Shown one piece after another: positions 33,456 through 43,371 of a stretch of 64,000 bases of DNA; the first letter of the stretch is position 1, and each line of letters begins with the position of its first letter. The stretch spans positions 148,804 to 212,803 of the forward strand of contig DAOQWA010000001.1 of NCBI GenBank assembly GCA_035341855.1, in the 5' to 3' direction. The stretch comes from QQVM01 sp035341855. Its GTDB lineage: Bacteria > Bacteroidota > Bacteroidia > AKYH767-A > 2013-40CM-41-45. The notes beneath the pieces are model-generated. The model made no database searches. It was not told where the DNA came from and saw only the letters and a list, made by a program, of their open reading frames with translations. A program made the position numbers and the translations under genes.

Positions 33456-35204
33456 TTAATTTAATTTTAGAAGCATAGATCTCGCAATGATATCTGACTC
33501 ATTCGTCACACTGAGCCAATAAACTCCATCCTCGAATGTCGAAATATCTACCGAAAACAATTTATTCGTGACCTTTTCTGACTTCAGGCATCTACCATTC
33601 ATATCCATGATATAATAATTTGAACTGCCGGAAAAGAGACCATCATTATTGAAATTAATCTTAAATTTTCCAGCAGAGGGATTTGGCGAAACAGCAATTA
33701 ACTCACCTCTGTTACGAATTACAGGAACTCCGATAGAAAGTCCAATTTTGGCTATGAATACATCTTCCATTCCGGATGTTGACAATGGGATACCTCCAAA
33801 GGAGCCATTTGATGTTTGGATTTTACCGGTAAAACAAGCAGAGTAAATGCCTGAAACTGCAATATCATAACCTTCATCATTTTCGATAGGTATTACAGAA
33901 GAACCCGGAGCATTGCCTGCTTTATCCCAAACAATTTTATTTCCGGACTCATCTAATATTATAAAAAAAGCTTCTTTTCCATTTCCATCAGGCTGAAGAA
34001 CATCTAATCCGAATTCCAATTGTTGATCAAAATCTCCGGTTCCATACACATTATGTGTATCATCAACATCTAGTCCATTTACAGAGCTGATTCCGTCAGG
34101 GCCAATGTCCACACCAAAGATGTCATTCCATGTCCTTGTACTTACATCATAATCTAAGCGAAGAATAAAACCATCGAATTCACCCGCTAAACCAGCTGAA
34201 GGAATCGTATTGTTGTCAAGAACCAAACCAGGGGAGTCGAACTTGCCACCAATATAAATATGATCAGTATCAGAAGCAGCAATATTCAAGGCAAAATCTT
34301 TAATGGTTCCGCCATAAGCTCTGGCGTTTAATAAACGTCCGGCATCATCGAAACCGGCTATAAAAATATCTTCATGCATACTGTTGACACTTGTGATGTC
34401 CACTGAGTCAGAAATAAAGTCTGTAAAGGTCATCTTATTCGTCACATCTCCGGTCAAGAAAATATACTTGTCTTCAAGAATACATAAGTCTTTAATATGA
34501 CCTCTTCCGGTTCCCGCTCCAAAATCAGCAGCAAAGCCGGCCCAATTGATAGAGCCGGTACTAGAATTAAATTGTGAAACAAAAAGCTTATCAGATGGTC
34601 CATTAATCCGAATCGAATCTCCATTATCATAAAAGAAAAAAAACTGAAGCTCACCGGCAACGTAAACATTTCCACTGTGATCAGAATTTACAGAAGTCGC
34701 TTTAGAAACGTTTGTAAATGCACCTGATCCATGATTGAAGTATCGACCATATATAAAATGACCGCTTGAGTCTAATTTAATGAGATAAGGACCATCCCAA
34801 TTTATCCCCTGGTAAGAATTAAGAATTGTGATTGTGTCAGCAGGTCCAATAAAGGTGACCCCATTAGTACTACCATAACCAACAAGGTAAATGTTATTCT
34901 GGTCATCAGTGCAAATATCATTCAATTCCTCTGCAATAATATTTGCAGACCAATTCAAATTGGCTCCGGAATACTTTGCAATTGCTGTGCTGTTCACGAT
35001 CCCTTCGAGATAAACTGTTGAATCAAGCGATACCGATCCGGAGTATTCTATCAATATCACAGATGCACCTGAATTATCCAATGCTATCTTCTTTCCCCAT
35101 TGATTATCTGTCCCTCCTACAGATTCTGCAGAATAAATAACAATTTGCGAACACAGAATATTTACATAAAACAGAAGCGCTAAAGAAGCGAGGAGTTTTT
35201 TCAT
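33456..35204 (-). CDS. T9SS-secreted beta-propeller-like protein
   Basis: A 582-residue exported protein. Signal peptide 1-19 (MKKLLASLALLFYVNILCS). The body (about 25-480) is a series of SBBP-like blades with the pattern IYLVGYGSTNGVTF, NVYVAGELQF, HIYIGGKFDSPG, YGTGDFDQQL and YLIKLDSSGHFIYGRYF. The last 85 residues are a type A T9SS sorting domain (LIAVSPNPSAGKFKINFN ... FEDGVYWLSVTNES). It differs in sequence from the propeller-like proteins at 1811 and 15004 but has the same design: signal peptide, blades, sorting domain. Function is unknown; binding or surface display is inferred. It is monocistronic on the minus strand. Confidence 0.83.
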   Translation of the reverse strand: MKKLLASLALLFYVNILCSQIVIYSAESVGGTDNQWGKKIALDNSGASVILIEYSGSVSLDSTVYLEGIVNSTAIAKYSGANLNWSANIIAEELNDICTDDQNNIYLVGYGSTNGVTFIGPADTITILNSYQGINWDGPYLIKLDSSGHFIYGRYFNHGSGAFTNVSKATSVNSDHSGNVYVAGELQFFFFYDNGDSIRINGPSDKLFVSQFNSSTGSINWAGFAADFGAGTGRGHIKDLCILEDKYIFLTGDVTNKMTFTDFISDSVDITSVNSMHEDIFIAGFDDAGRLLNARAYGGTIKDFALNIAASDTDHIYIGGKFDSPGLVLDNNTIPSAGLAGEFDGFILRLDYDVSTRTWNDIFGVDIGPDGISSVNGLDVDDTHNVYGTGDFDQQLEFGLDVLQPDGNGKEAFFIILDESGNKIVWDKAGNAPGSSVIPIENDEGYDIAVSGIYSACFTGKIQTSNGSFGGIPLSTSGMEDVFIAKIGLSIGVPVIRNRGELIAVSPNPSAGKFKINFNNDGLFSGSSNYYIMDMNGRCLKSEKVTNKLFSVDISTFEDGVYWLSVTNESDIIARSMLLKLN

Positions 35205-35428
35205 AACTTTTGATTTATTATCCGATTAAACTTCAATCTGCTTTAAATTTAATATTTTTTTCTTAAATATTTTCCGGCTGATAAAGATCATCTATTTACA
35301 TCACAAAAGGCCACTTTTTTAACATAACTCAGATCCTGAAAAGAAAACAAACTGCAATTTTAACAACTCTAAAACAATTTTTATGCAAATATAAAAGTGT
35401 GAAACAAGATTTTTTATTAATTTACAGT

Positions 35429-36607
35429 ATGAGATATATCTTGTACGTTATACTATTTTTATTGCCGTTGCATTCAATCGGACAAAGCAAACCTTTTGCT
35501 ATCTGGGAAGATAACATGACTTCAGACTATTGGTTTGTTTCTATAGATGCACTCACAGGTGTAAAAACTAATATTAATTCTATTCCCGGCTTGAATGCAT
35601 TTGTCTCAGGAAACAACACAACTATAAATACTGATCTTCAGCTATACCACTTTATGGGCTTGAGTGGGACTGACATTAAATATTATACAATAGATATTTT
35701 CACCGGCAATGTAATTTCCAGTCCTGTTATAACAGACAATATAGTTGGGATACATTATAATTGTAATGATTCAATGTATTATGGACTGCGAGAAATAAGC
35801 AATGCATATGATTTGATTCGATTGGACCCACTTTCCGGAACCATCACCTCCATTGCTCCCGTCAATGGGATCATCGGATATATTGCAGAGACTTTTAGTT
35901 TTAATCCGAAAGAGGAGCTGTTAAGTTTCGCTGTTATTACAGGAGCGAATGCGTTTCTCAGGTCATATTCTACGAGAAGCGGATTGTTTGTACACAACAA
36001 TATATTCAACGACAATGTCACTGCTCACAAATATAGCTGTGCCGATTCATCATTATATGGTCTATGGGAAGATGCAGGTGTTTACAAGTTTGAAAGAATC
36101 AATCTTTCAACCGGGACACATTCAACTGTACATGTTTTGTCAGGTGTTACTCCCGGCTATGTTTTTGAATCTGCCAGCATGAATTCAAACGGGATCTTTG
36201 TTTACCGGGGCTTCGATGGGACGAACAATACATCTATTATAAGTATAAATGCAACGACCGGTAATGTACTCAATGTAGTAAACACTTCAGACAACGCTGT
36301 TGGATTTGAAGAAAGAGACTGTTGTTATAACAGTTTGAACACAAATATAACTCTACTGAAGGATAATGAATTATTTAGAGTGTCTCCTTCTCCCTTTACC
36401 GATAAACTCAAAATTGAATCAGCACTTGATATAAGTGAAGTTATTCTTTATTCACTTGATGGTAAAATACTATTCGAACACAGACCTAATACAAGTAGTG
36501 AAACTTTATCTTTTTCAACTCCCAATTTAGAACAAGGAGCCTATATCCTAAAGATTAGTTTTTTAAACGGCCAGAGGGGCAGTCAAAAATTAATCAAGTG
36601 TTATTGA
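35429..36607 (+). CDS. T9SS-secreted protein of unknown function
   Basis: I chose the ATG at 35429, which begins a signal peptide (MRYILYVILFLLPLHSIGQS); the upstream GTG at 35399 adds ten residues. The 392-residue product has three or four similar units of about 60-70 residues, each with a short strand and an aromatic centre (GIHYNCNDSMYYGLRE, AHKYSCADSSLYGLWED, GFEERDCCYNSLN), again suggesting a propeller-like fold. It ends with a type A T9SS sorting domain (FRVSPSPFTDKLKIESA ... LEQGAYILKISFLNG). Several cysteines lie in equivalent unit positions. No catalytic motif is seen. Confidence 0.78.
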   Translation: MRYILYVILFLLPLHSIGQSKPFAIWEDNMTSDYWFVSIDALTGVKTNINSIPGLNAFVSGNNTTINTDLQLYHFMGLSGTDIKYYTIDIFTGNVISSPVITDNIVGIHYNCNDSMYYGLREISNAYDLIRLDPLSGTITSIAPVNGIIGYIAETFSFNPKEELLSFAVITGANAFLRSYSTRSGLFVHNNIFNDNVTAHKYSCADSSLYGLWEDAGVYKFERINLSTGTHSTVHVLSGVTPGYVFESASMNSNGIFVYRGFDGTNNTSIISINATTGNVLNVVNTSDNAVGFEERDCCYNSLNTNITLLKDNELFRVSPSPFTDKLKIESALDISEVILYSLDGKILFEHRPNTSSETLSFSTPNLEQGAYILKISFLNGQRGSQKLIKCY

Positions 36608-36729
36608 GTTTCTACCGATAATCGAAATTATTTATTTAATGATAAAAGCTCAGCCAACTGAATGACTTCTATTTAACTATAGTTCCGGCAATGCGGTCAA
36701 TTTTCAATCCTGAAAACTCTTAAATACGA

Positions 36730-37956
36730 CTATTCAATTTTATACAAGCGACCTTCATCGGTTATGACATATAGCTCTCCATTAAATCCTTGCACGATAT
36801 CCCGAAAACGCTGACCCTCATTTTCCAACAATCGCTCTTCTCCAACCACAATATTATTTTCAATAATTAACCTTGCAATATGACTGCTATTCAATCCACA
36901 GATGAACAAATTATTCTCCCATTCAGAAATTTTTCCATTATGGTAAAATGTCATTCCACTTGGAGATAAAACGGGATCCCAATAATAAACCGGTTGTTCC
37001 AGGTTTTTCATCTGTGTCTGACCATTTCCAACGAGACTTCCGTTATACTCTATTCCATAACTAATCAGCGGCCATCCATAATTTTTTCCTGCTTGTATCA
37101 GGTTCAATTCATCTCCGCCTCTCGGGCCAAATTCATTAGCCCAAAGCTCCTTGCTGACCGGATGAATGGCCAAACCTTGAACATTTCTATGCCCATAGGA
37201 AAATATTTCAGGTAATACATCCGGTTTGTTGATAAAAGGATTTCTATCTGCGGGCTTTCCATCTGTTGTGATCCTGACGATCTTACCTAATGCTGAATTC
37301 AATTTCTGAGCCTGTGGTCTGGTTTCACGATCAGAACGCTCACCTGTACTCACAAATAAATTGCCATTCCTATCAAAAATAATCCTTGAGCCGTAATGCA
37401 AAACCCCATCATACTCAGGTAATGCTCTATATATTACTTTAGCATTTTCAATGTTCTTCTCATCATCTGATAGTCTTCCTTTTCCCACGGCTGTCACATT
37501 GCCGGATTTACCTTTCTCTGAAAATGTCCAATAAACGATCCTATTTTGTTTAAACTGTGGATCAACAGTCAGGCCCAATAGTCCGCCTTGTCCATTACTA
37601 TTCACTTGAGGTAATCCGGAAATTTCTTGACCGATAGTGCCACTAGACGTAACAATTCTCATGTTGCCTTGCTTCTCGGTAATCAACAATCTACCATCAG
37701 GAAGCAAAGCAATTCCCCATGGTCTATTCAAACCTTCAGATAAAATGCTAACAGAATATTGAGCTTGGGTCTTTACTGCTCTAATCCGTGTTTGCCCTTT
37801 AAAGGCTGGAGAGAAATCAGAATTAGCTTTTCTATTTTCTACAGATTCACTGATTGAATCGTTTGGAAAATCAGAAACATCAGATGAGGATCGGTTTGCA
37901 CATGAAAATATTATCTGCGCTAATACTAAGATAAATCCGGTGATTGCTCTATTCAT
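36730..37956 (-). CDS. PQQ-dependent soluble sugar dehydrogenase-like lipoprotein
   Basis: I chose the ATG at 37956, which gives a lipoprotein signal (MNRAITGFILVLAQIIFSC); an ATG at 37992 is 12 codons upstream. The body is a six-bladed propeller of the soluble glucose/aldose sugar dehydrogenase (sorbosone dehydrogenase) family: NRPWGIALLPDGRLLITEKQG, GGLLGLTVDPQF, LHYGSRIIFDRNGNLFVSTGER with the catalytic-type His, SYGHRNVQGLAIHP and NEFGPRGGDELNLI, which binds PQQ in known members. It oxidises sugars or sugar alcohols in the periplasm using PQQ and passes electrons to the respiratory chain. PQQ biosynthesis genes are not in the window. It lies 77 bases after the ThuA gene in the same direction. 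Confidence 0.88.
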   Translation of the reverse strand: MNRAITGFILVLAQIIFSCANRSSSDVSDFPNDSISESVENRKANSDFSPAFKGQTRIRAVKTQAQYSVSILSEGLNRPWGIALLPDGRLLITEKQGNMRIVTSSGTIGQEISGLPQVNSNGQGGLLGLTVDPQFKQNRIVYWTFSEKGKSGNVTAVGKGRLSDDEKNIENAKVIYRALPEYDGVLHYGSRIIFDRNGNLFVSTGERSDRETRPQAQKLNSALGKIVRITTDGKPADRNPFINKPDVLPEIFSYGHRNVQGLAIHPVSKELWANEFGPRGGDELNLIQAGKNYGWPLISYGIEYNGSLVGNGQTQMKNLEQPVYYWDPVLSPSGMTFYHNGKISEWENNLFICGLNSSHIARLIIENNIVVGEERLLENEGQRFRDIVQGFNGELYVITDEGRLYKIE

Positions 37957-38033
37957 GGTTTCTATTTTTAACTGTGATGTTAAAAAAAACAACCTTAATA
38001 TTTCTAATAACGAGGGTAAATATAGTTCATATT

Positions 38034-39128
38034 TTAAAATCCAATTTTTATAAACTTACCTAAATAAATATTACTTGAATTCAAATACTGAATAAAATAC
38101 AGTCCGTCATCCAGATCTGTTATAGATATCCCAAGATCCAATGTGTCAACATCACGGGAAACAAGAGTAGTTCCATGTGAATTTCTTACTAACAGACGAC
38201 CGGAGCCAAGTTGATTATTTGAACTGATATGGACAATATCATTTGCCGGATTTGGAAAAATATTTAAGCCCCGATCCTGATAAAAATACTCCAAACCGGA
38301 TGTTTGCTCTGTACACCAGATTACGGCATTGGACATCAGTTTATAGAATAATGTATCGCTTGAGTAATTTGACACAGCATGTCCCAATGAAGTATAAAAC
38401 ACTCTAGCACCTCCCGGGTGATACTTAATCCATGTAACAGCTCTGGAAGAATCATAACTATTCACCTGCATATTAGGGCCTATTGTTTGCTCTACCTTTT
38501 GAATGACGATGTTGGACGAATCAAAGTATCCATTCTCCCAATAATAATATTCTTCAGTTTTTTGCCACGGGTCAGGAATTCCTGTTATAACCGGATGGAT
38601 GAATGTATGATAAACACCATAAACCGGAGTTCCGGAAACATGATTCGGATTCTGCTGAACACTTGCACCAAGCATTTCAGCATACCAGTCCCAAGCTCCT
38701 GTATTTGCTCCATTGGCCGAGGAGTGTCTGTAAGTATCACTTGCCGCATGAATACCTATAAAAGAACCTCCGTCTGCGATGTATTGTTCGAAATTTTGCT
38801 TTTGCAGTGAATCAAGTATGCCATCCCCGGATGTATTTGAAAAAATGATCAGGTCATAATTTTGAAGCGATGCCGGCGAATTAAAATTCTGACCTGTGCT
38901 GTCATCATCGATAACACATCCCAGTTGAGTAGCTATTTGCTGAAACATGAATAGCGAAACAGAACGGGTTTGGTGATCATACCCTGAGGTTTCAGTATAA
39001 TGTAAAATACGATTTTGAGAGTACGATAAAATACTTATGAATAAACTACAAAAGAATATGATACACGCGGGCAAGGCTTTTAATTGGGCAAATTGTGTCC
39101 TTGGCTCTATTGTGAAAAAGGCGTGCAT
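38034..39128 (-). CDS. ThuA-like domain protein with T9SS sorting domain
   Basis: A 364-residue exported protein. The signal peptide is preceded by a longer n-region (about 1-38, ending ILSYSQN). Residues 40-270 match the ThuA (trehalose-utilisation) fold, a class I glutamine amidotransferase-like domain: RILHYTETSGYDHQTRSV, YDLIIFSNTSGDGIL, GGSFIGIHAASDTYRH, AWDWYAEMLGASVQQNPNH, TEEYYYW, VTWIKYHPGGARVFYTSLGH. Such domains act on sugars, and one family is reported to convert disaccharides to 3-keto forms, but the true activity here is not known. A type A T9SS domain ends it. The neighbouring gene encodes a PQQ sugar dehydrogenase, a pairing often seen in Bacteroidota. Confidence 0.87.
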   Translation of the reverse strand: MHAFFTIEPRTQFAQLKALPACIIFFCSLFISILSYSQNRILHYTETSGYDHQTRSVSLFMFQQIATQLGCVIDDDSTGQNFNSPASLQNYDLIIFSNTSGDGILDSLQKQNFEQYIADGGSFIGIHAASDTYRHSSANGANTGAWDWYAEMLGASVQQNPNHVSGTPVYGVYHTFIHPVITGIPDPWQKTEEYYYWENGYFDSSNIVIQKVEQTIGPNMQVNSYDSSRAVTWIKYHPGGARVFYTSLGHAVSNYSSDTLFYKLMSNAVIWCTEQTSGLEYFYQDRGLNIFPNPANDIVHISSNNQLGSGRLLVRNSHGTTLVSRDVDTLDLGISITDLDDGLYFIQYLNSSNIYLGKFIKIGF

Positions 39129-39327
39129 ACATAAAGATAATATTTATCAAGGATTTTCACTCTAAAAATATTAACCTGCAACTAATTGATCATTGCCTCC
39201 AAATTGATCATCATCCGGAACTAATCACCTTAGGCTCACAAGACAGAAAAATTGATACAGGAATACATTCTTCGCGTGAGTTCCTAAGTATTGTCTTGAT
39301 CAACCCAAAATCTCAGAAACAAAATTT

Positions 39328-42300
39328 TTAATTTGTCTTTACCATCTTCACTGTAACACTTCCTTTTGAAGTGCCAACTTTTAGAAAGTAAATTCCTCCA
39401 CTTACATTGGGTGATAGGACAGGATTCGCAGAAGTCATCTCAGTCGTCAAGACCAACTTACCTAACATATCAAAAAGCGATACTTCAAAGCTGGATTCTC
39501 CGGTGAAGATAGTGATCTCATGTCCAAATGGATTTGGGAATACAAGCACCGAAGAAGATTCCGGCAAACTTTGTATGGTGGCGCAAATATCAAATGTCAC
39601 TTCTACCTCATCGTGAGCTACACATCCAATGGCACCTGATCCGGTAACATCAAAAGTAAATGTTCCCAACCCGTAACCTGAACTGTCAATGAGGATGGAT
39701 TGAGTTGTTGCTCCTGTCGACCATAAGTAGGAATTCAATCCGGCGCCTGCATCAAGTAAAATACTACCTGATGCACAGATCAAAGTATCATTGCCAAGAA
39801 AGATTTGCGGATTGGCAGTAACGAAGATCCCTGCTGTATCTTCATTTGTGCACCCTGACGCATCGGTGTATGAATAAGTCATCAAATGATGTCCTATCCC
39901 TGCAAGCAATGGATCGAACAAACCTGAACTGACAGCCGTTCCACTATAACTCCCGCCTAATGGGCTTCCTCCGGATAAGACTTGTACCGGTGAACTCAGA
40001 CATAATTCATCAAAAGTATTCAGGCTAACAATTGGTGCGGCCAATACGGTGATCGGTTCTGAAGAATCATCTGAACATCCATTTATGTCGGTATAGGTAT
40101 AGGTGATCGTGTGAGTTCCAACGCCGGCCAAAGAAGGATCAAATGTACCTGACACTACTCCATTTCCTGAATAAACACCGCCCGTCGGAGAGCCTCCTGT
40201 TAAACTTATCGGAGATGCAGATTCACACAAATCAGCAAGTGAACTAAGATGTGCACCGGGAAGTGGATTTACTGCGATATAAACAGTCTCCGATACTTCA
40301 CAACCATTGACATCGGTAGCGAGTACGGAATAGTATGTGGAATTAGCTGGTGATGCATTTACCATTGCTCCGTTTGTTGATGACAAACCGCTTGAAGGCG
40401 ACCATTGATAGGTAATTCCGCCATTTGCAGTCATAGTTGTGGAATCACCCAGACAGATTGAATTTGTCGTTGCAGTAACACTTACTGTAAATGCATTTGC
40501 GATGGTATTTCCTGTCAGATAATTAGTAGTGTTGTATTCAGTAGTTCCTGAAGTTCCATTAAATTCAAAAATGGCAAAATGATAAACAACACCCGGATCA
40601 AGACCTTCCACAGTGCAGGAATTAGAACTACCTTTGTAAACAGCATAGTTCCCTCCACCAAGATCATCACCATTACCGAATTCGTCATCAGCAGAATAGG
40701 ATTGATAATTTTGCGGAAATGCATTTACCGGAGCGGCTTCTTTTGCAACAACGAGTCTAGAAGAACCATTTCCTGATGTCCAGCTTAAATTAATATCGGT
40801 ACAATTGGAAACAGTAGCAGAATAATTAGAGGCTGCCACGGTAGGTTGGTTTGAAGATGTGCTTGTAAAATAAGCAGTCACTGTAGTGTCTCCGTCCGGA
40901 AGCCAGTGAATAGGCATAGTGTCACCGCCCAAAGTAGTCCAACCTGCAAAAACAAATCCAGCACTTGGTTTTGCTTTTATGGTTATAGGATAATCGTCGA
41001 AGTAAATCAGGTCACAGGGATTTGGAGGAACTGTAAAACTATCAATCTCCACACTTCCTCCATGCGGAGGAACTTTGTTAATTGTAAGTTCTGAAGTTCC
41101 TGATATGTTGAACTGTTGCATAATAAACTGTCTCATGTATTGTGCCCGGCGATCAAAGAATAATTTTATGGTATCAACTTCCGTGTTCCATTCCGAGCGA
41201 CTTTGATAATAACCTGCTGTATAGTAATCAAGTGTATCATTAGAATTTTTCCACTTTGTTATATGTGCCGGTAATTCATTATGAAGTCTGCTTCGGAACA
41301 CGTCCAAAATTGAATCTGTTCTATTTGGACAGAAAGTAAAGTTCATATGATTGGCATACTGAGAAATAAATTGTTTTTTAAATTCGGAACTGAGCAACAT
41401 GTTATTCAAAAGAAAACGGGCCCAGGGGTTACTTGAACTTGTTGTAGCCCAGGCAAGAGTATTGTCGTCATAATTGCATTGGCGACTTGGGTCTCTTGTC
41501 AACAAATCAGATCTATCCGTATCCCACATGATCCACCTCCACTTCATGCTCAGATCTTTTGGTCTCCAAAAATAAATATTCTTATGTGGCCAGTCGGTTG
41601 AAGCATAATAAATACGTGTCTGAAAATAATCAATAAAGTCCCGGATATCAATTTGTGTCTTGATGTAATTATAATTCGATTGTTGTGATAATGAATTATT
41701 CGTGATAAAGTCAATCATATCGTTATAATTAACTGCGTCACCTTTTTTCACTTCAGCATTGCTATAAAGCAAATCAATTTCGTCCTTATCTACCGAAGGA
41801 TAATGTTGATGTATATAATCCTCGTCAATCTTTTCAGTCAGATTAAGAATACCCCAATAGTCGCCATTGAGATAAAGTATAGCCGGACGGTTAGATTGAT
41901 GATCTACATTCGTTACCCCTTCGAGTAAGGTATGATTAAAAGCATCACGAATGCCGGTGCTGCTCCAGTCAGAGCCGCCATTTCGCATTTTAAATGACTT
42001 ATAACTTGCTATTGGCAGTTGCGGAAGAAGCTGATAATTGATACTCTTTTTTCCGAAAGCGTCTTCTGCTTCAAGGTTCAATGATTTTTGTGCATACACC
42101 CGACTAGTATTGCCGGTAATTGATAACTTAACATTCTGACTGACAACTTCAGCTCCGGAAGATTCAAAAAATTCGATGTGTGCAGGTTTTTTCCAGCCAT
42201 GCCAGAAATTTGCACCATAGTAAGGATAGAAATGATCATAATCATCAACTCCAAAAGTATAGATGCCTTCAACATCATCCCAGAGGTTATCAGGATCTGT

Positions 42301-43107
42301 TACGACAGAAAGTATTGGAAGGTCATGTGGTCGATTGATGAAATAAGATCTCGTTGTAATCTCGCCGGGGATATAATTTGACTTATAAACTCGTGCACGC
42401 ATTACTTTTGTCGAATTGATAGTTACAGGTCCGGTATATTGCGTGCCACTGGAAGATGATGGATCATCACCATTCAATGAATAATAAATAGTCGACCCAG
42501 GATCAGGAGTTGTCAGTTCAACCTGAATGCTCGATGAATAAAAACCGGCATCCATGCTTAGGGCAGCTGAACCGGTAATTCCTAAATATCCACCACCTGT
42601 ATTATGATGATCGGGAGTAGGTACCGGAAAATAGCTCCATGAAGAACTTCCATTAGTAGTCCGGCCATAGCTAACATCATAAGTTAAAGCAGGAAATGTA
42701 ATTGAGTCTATAATTGTGACACCGTCTGATGCAACAAGTGCAAATTGTTCTCCTGAATTATCCAGTTTAAAATTTGCATGCAACGCACCTTTATACGTTT
42801 CATCATCAAACCAAAATAGTATCTGATCTGATGATGATACTGTTGTGGAAGATGAACTACCGGACGGGATACGGAACTTAGTCAAATTGGAAAAGTCATC
42901 CGTGAAATACATTCCCGCCATGTTTATACTTGATCCGCTTGCATTGTAAAACTCTATCCAGTCTTCATGCTCATCATAGTCATCCTCATTACAGATATAA
43001 TTCGCAGAACAAATTTCGTTGATCTTGATATTTTGCGCAGTAGATAAAAGTCCCTGAATGAAACAACAAAACATAATAAAACATACACGTAAAAATACTG
43101 CCATCAA
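39328..43107 (-). CDS. large CotH-kinase family secreted protein with lamin-tail, Ig-like and T9SS domains
   Basis: A 1259-residue exported protein. After a signal peptide (about 1-24) come a lamin-tail domain (about 25-150, INEICSANYICNED), a chitobiase-like beta-sandwich (about 170-255, STIYYSLNGDDPSSSSG), a CotH domain (about 265-660), a fibronectin/Ig-like region (about 755-880), four Ig-like or PKD-like units (about 880-1170) and a type A sorting domain (VLVFPNPFGHEITIF). The CotH domain keeps KSFKMRNGGSDW, ILYLNGDYWGILNLTEKI and RWIMWDTDRSD, the acidic motif of the family. Two of the Ig units are a recent duplication (SLTGGSPTGGVYSG and VLSGGSPLGGSYSG). CotH phosphorylates proteins in Bacillus; secreted activity here is unproven. 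Confidence 0.88.
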   Translation of the reverse strand: MMAVFLRVCFIMFCCFIQGLLSTAQNIKINEICSANYICNEDDYDEHEDWIEFYNASGSSINMAGMYFTDDFSNLTKFRIPSGSSSSTTVSSSDQILFWFDDETYKGALHANFKLDNSGEQFALVASDGVTIIDSITFPALTYDVSYGRTTNGSSSWSYFPVPTPDHHNTGGGYLGITGSAALSMDAGFYSSSIQVELTTPDPGSTIYYSLNGDDPSSSSGTQYTGPVTINSTKVMRARVYKSNYIPGEITTRSYFINRPHDLPILSVVTDPDNLWDDVEGIYTFGVDDYDHFYPYYGANFWHGWKKPAHIEFFESSGAEVVSQNVKLSITGNTSRVYAQKSLNLEAEDAFGKKSINYQLLPQLPIASYKSFKMRNGGSDWSSTGIRDAFNHTLLEGVTNVDHQSNRPAILYLNGDYWGILNLTEKIDEDYIHQHYPSVDKDEIDLLYSNAEVKKGDAVNYNDMIDFITNNSLSQQSNYNYIKTQIDIRDFIDYFQTRIYYASTDWPHKNIYFWRPKDLSMKWRWIMWDTDRSDLLTRDPSRQCNYDDNTLAWATTSSSNPWARFLLNNMLLSSEFKKQFISQYANHMNFTFCPNRTDSILDVFRSRLHNELPAHITKWKNSNDTLDYYTAGYYQSRSEWNTEVDTIKLFFDRRAQYMRQFIMQQFNISGTSELTINKVPPHGGSVEIDSFTVPPNPCDLIYFDDYPITIKAKPSAGFVFAGWTTLGGDTMPIHWLPDGDTTVTAYFTSTSSNQPTVAASNYSATVSNCTDINLSWTSGNGSSRLVVAKEAAPVNAFPQNYQSYSADDEFGNGDDLGGGNYAVYKGSSNSCTVEGLDPGVVYHFAIFEFNGTSGTTEYNTTNYLTGNTIANAFTVSVTATTNSICLGDSTTMTANGGITYQWSPSSGLSSTNGAMVNASPANSTYYSVLATDVNGCEVSETVYIAVNPLPGAHLSSLADLCESASPISLTGGSPTGGVYSGNGVVSGTFDPSLAGVGTHTITYTYTDINGCSDDSSEPITVLAAPIVSLNTFDELCLSSPVQVLSGGSPLGGSYSGTAVSSGLFDPLLAGIGHHLMTYSYTDASGCTNEDTAGIFVTANPQIFLGNDTLICASGSILLDAGAGLNSYLWSTGATTQSILIDSSGYGLGTFTFDVTGSGAIGCVAHDEVEVTFDICATIQSLPESSSVLVFPNPFGHEITIFTGESSFEVSLFDMLGKLVLTTEMTSANPVLSPNVSGGIYFLKVGTSKGSVTVKMVKTN

Positions 43108-43371
43108 TAAATGTCTATAACAATCGGATTAAGTATAAAAATACAAATACAATCCGCAAAATAACGAGGAATTATCTCAATTAACATTAAATTTCCGCGA
43201 ATCTTCAACATTGCATGGTGAATAGATCGACTCAAAGAACCTCTAATAGCCCATCGCTTGTAAAAGAGCTTGGAAAACGCTTCTTCGCAAGATTAATCAT
43301 CTGATTTTATCTGTATAAACCGGCTTGTTCATTCAAAAATTCAGGACATTAAATCAATACTCAAACAACAA

